Source: Urechis unicinctus (Eukaryota; Annelida; Polychaeta; Xenopneusta; Urechidae). From it: DNA of 64,000 bases. How positions within the stretch are numbered: the stretch's first letter is position 1; each line of letters opens with the position of its first letter. This document shows positions 62,501 to 64,000 of this stretch, piece by piece. The DNA lies in assembly GCA_034190875.2 (NCBI GenBank), contig CM067348.1, positions 46,176,596-46,240,595 of the forward strand, given 5' to 3'. Below the pieces are notes generated by a model. That model ran no database searches. It saw only the letters and a program-made list of their open reading frames with translations, and was not told where the DNA came from. A program made the translations under genes and the position numbers.

Positions 62501-64000
62501 CATTTGTATTGTCATAATCTACGCCCTGTCTTTTGTTTGCATCTTAGCGGCCTAAGCATAGCAGCACACATATTTGCTCAATTTTGCTGGTGACAAGTTG
62601 AAGTTGTCAAGCGATATACATTTTAGGGAAAAGCGATACACATTTTTTGCAATTACTTTTTTTGCGTAGTGGCATTTTTGGGAAATAACGTGTAGCTGTC
62701 CGATGCAGGAAAAGCTATAAATTTTATGCAGTTACACCATTTTTCGTTTAGTTGCCAATGTCAAACCTTTTGACCAGCATATTAATGTCAGAACGTGCGG
62801 TTAGTGTTCTATGTACGACCTTTACGGGAGAACCATTTATACATCCGCATTCCATTAAGTCGGAAACGTAATTCTTTTGACAATAATGAATGCCTCTGAC
62901 CGCTTTCCGTGCTTGCTCATATGGGATTTAACGCAACATTTATATAGTTATGAATTTATGACATCTTTCAAGCCACTAGATACCAACGGTAACGATGTCG
63001 AATATGCTGTCATGTATCGCACCTGCTTGACATGGCAGCGGGAATACAATTAAATAAAGCAAGACCGATTCAAATTAAATAATGCGTCATTTTCTCTCGG
63101 AAGACTGATCTGTGGATCTGCTTATCAGCATATGTTCAATGTATTTCATAGTAGGACTAACAGTTGCGAAAGAACATGGAGTGCGTAATTAACTTATGTA
63201 CAGCTGAGCATAATGTCACGGATACAATACAACGATAACTGTGTGTCGGAACACAATAACATTATTGCATATTTAATGCATCACTGACCTGGTTGTAATC
63301 AGTCTCGTATCATGTCAAATAGTTGACAATGTTTTCCAAATGATCTTGAGCTAATGACGGCAATAAATGCGAACGTGTACAAACTATCAAGAGTGCTGCA
63401 TAGTAAGATACACTTACCAGTAACACAAAATGCTTAAATGCAGTGATGTCATTGGCTTTTGGTATTTATGACGTGAGAGTATTTTGACCGCAAATAGCAG
63501 TGTATGTCTCATAAACTATGGAAAAAAATATAACACTGACAATGACCTGACCTTTTGTGCCGCCTAAAATGTCAGACGTAATGTCAGAGCATGGACCAGT
63601 GCATTGAACGTCATATTTGTTGTATTATTTAATACCCTTTGATTACCTGAAGCTATAAAAGCGCTCTTCACCGTTTACGATGACTATAATTGAGATTGTC
63701 GCAGAGGTCTTCCGGTTATATATTGGATATTTTCCGAGCTATGCCTAGAAGCAAGTCTCGGGTACTAGTGATTTGTTTGATTGAATATAGCAGTGAATTG
63801 CAAACACACCGTTGTACCATACAATTAGGGTTAGATTATCGCTTAATACCCAGGTATATTGCAACGTGTTATTGCCAAAAGTCACCTCTGGTATAGTGAA
63901 TGCAAAGATATGTTACTTGATCATAGGGAGCAATCGACTACTTTATATCGGGTTAACAGTCTGCCTCAGAGACGTGATTTACTTATGCCTGCTTCAAACC
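59578..64000 (+). repeat. Long repeat family, unit R5 (truncated by window end)
   Basis: Tandem copy of R4. 60320-62190 follows 53540-55480, and 62764-64000 follows 55495-56690. It carries a 31-bp insertion near 63047-63080 relative to R4. Shared open frames are broken differently in the two copies, which argues against a gene. Confidence 0.9.
62193..62763. other. Segment present in R5 but absent from R4
   Basis: In R4, GGCAAACTAA is followed within 15 bp by TTTGACC. In R5 about 570 bp intervenes. The segment contains a T-rich stretch (62580-62760) with repeated GCGATA(T/C)ACATTTT. No terminal inverted repeat or clear target duplication was seen, so insertion and deletion are both possible. 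Confidence 0.7.

Overview
The window is eukaryotic, probably metazoan, and almost entirely non-coding. It is A+T-rich, has long (TA)n microsatellites, has no operon-like gene layout, and shows spliced, decayed transposon genes. The species cannot be fixed from what is here. P elements and Polinton/Maverick elements together are common in aquatic invertebrates and some other animals, but that is only a hint. No confident host gene was found.

Left part (1-8709): two direct copies of a 3.5-4.5 kb unit, each preceded by a (TA)n tract, with a period of about 5.1 kb. Each copy carries on the minus strand the wreck of a Polinton/Maverick-type family B DNA polymerase gene. Both copies share the same premature stop and the same ruined exonuclease motif, so the gene was dead before it was duplicated. 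Copy 1 still has part of the polymerase domain and a diverged 34-bp minisatellite. Copy 2 lost both through one deletion of about 1.03 kb.

Middle (8710-29000): mostly unique, gene-free sequence. It holds small recent tandem duplications (periods about 188, 318 and 106 bp), a tRNA-derived SINE-like head and more (TA)n.

Right part (29000-64000, with a very diverged member at 19.3-21.1 kb): a family of long direct repeats several kb in size, present in at least four better-preserved copies. The last two form a tandem pair with a start-to-start distance of 7,234 bp. These units show no protein-coding selection, but they share short conserved blocks, including a TATA-like box and a 16-bp palindrome.

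One repeat unit is interrupted by a complete 3,160-bp P-superfamily DNA transposon (34493-37652). It has 34/35-bp terminal inverted repeats starting CAAAGATTATAG and a 7-bp target duplication (GTTCGGC). The matching empty site survives in the paralogous unit at 50766-50772. Its transposase gene has a THAP first exon with a good splice donor and a 396-codon C-terminal ORF. It has also lost most of the N-terminal half, at least two internal blocks and the first catalytic aspartate, so it is a non-autonomous element. A diverged 450-bp palindromic sequence lies 3' of the transposase inside the element.
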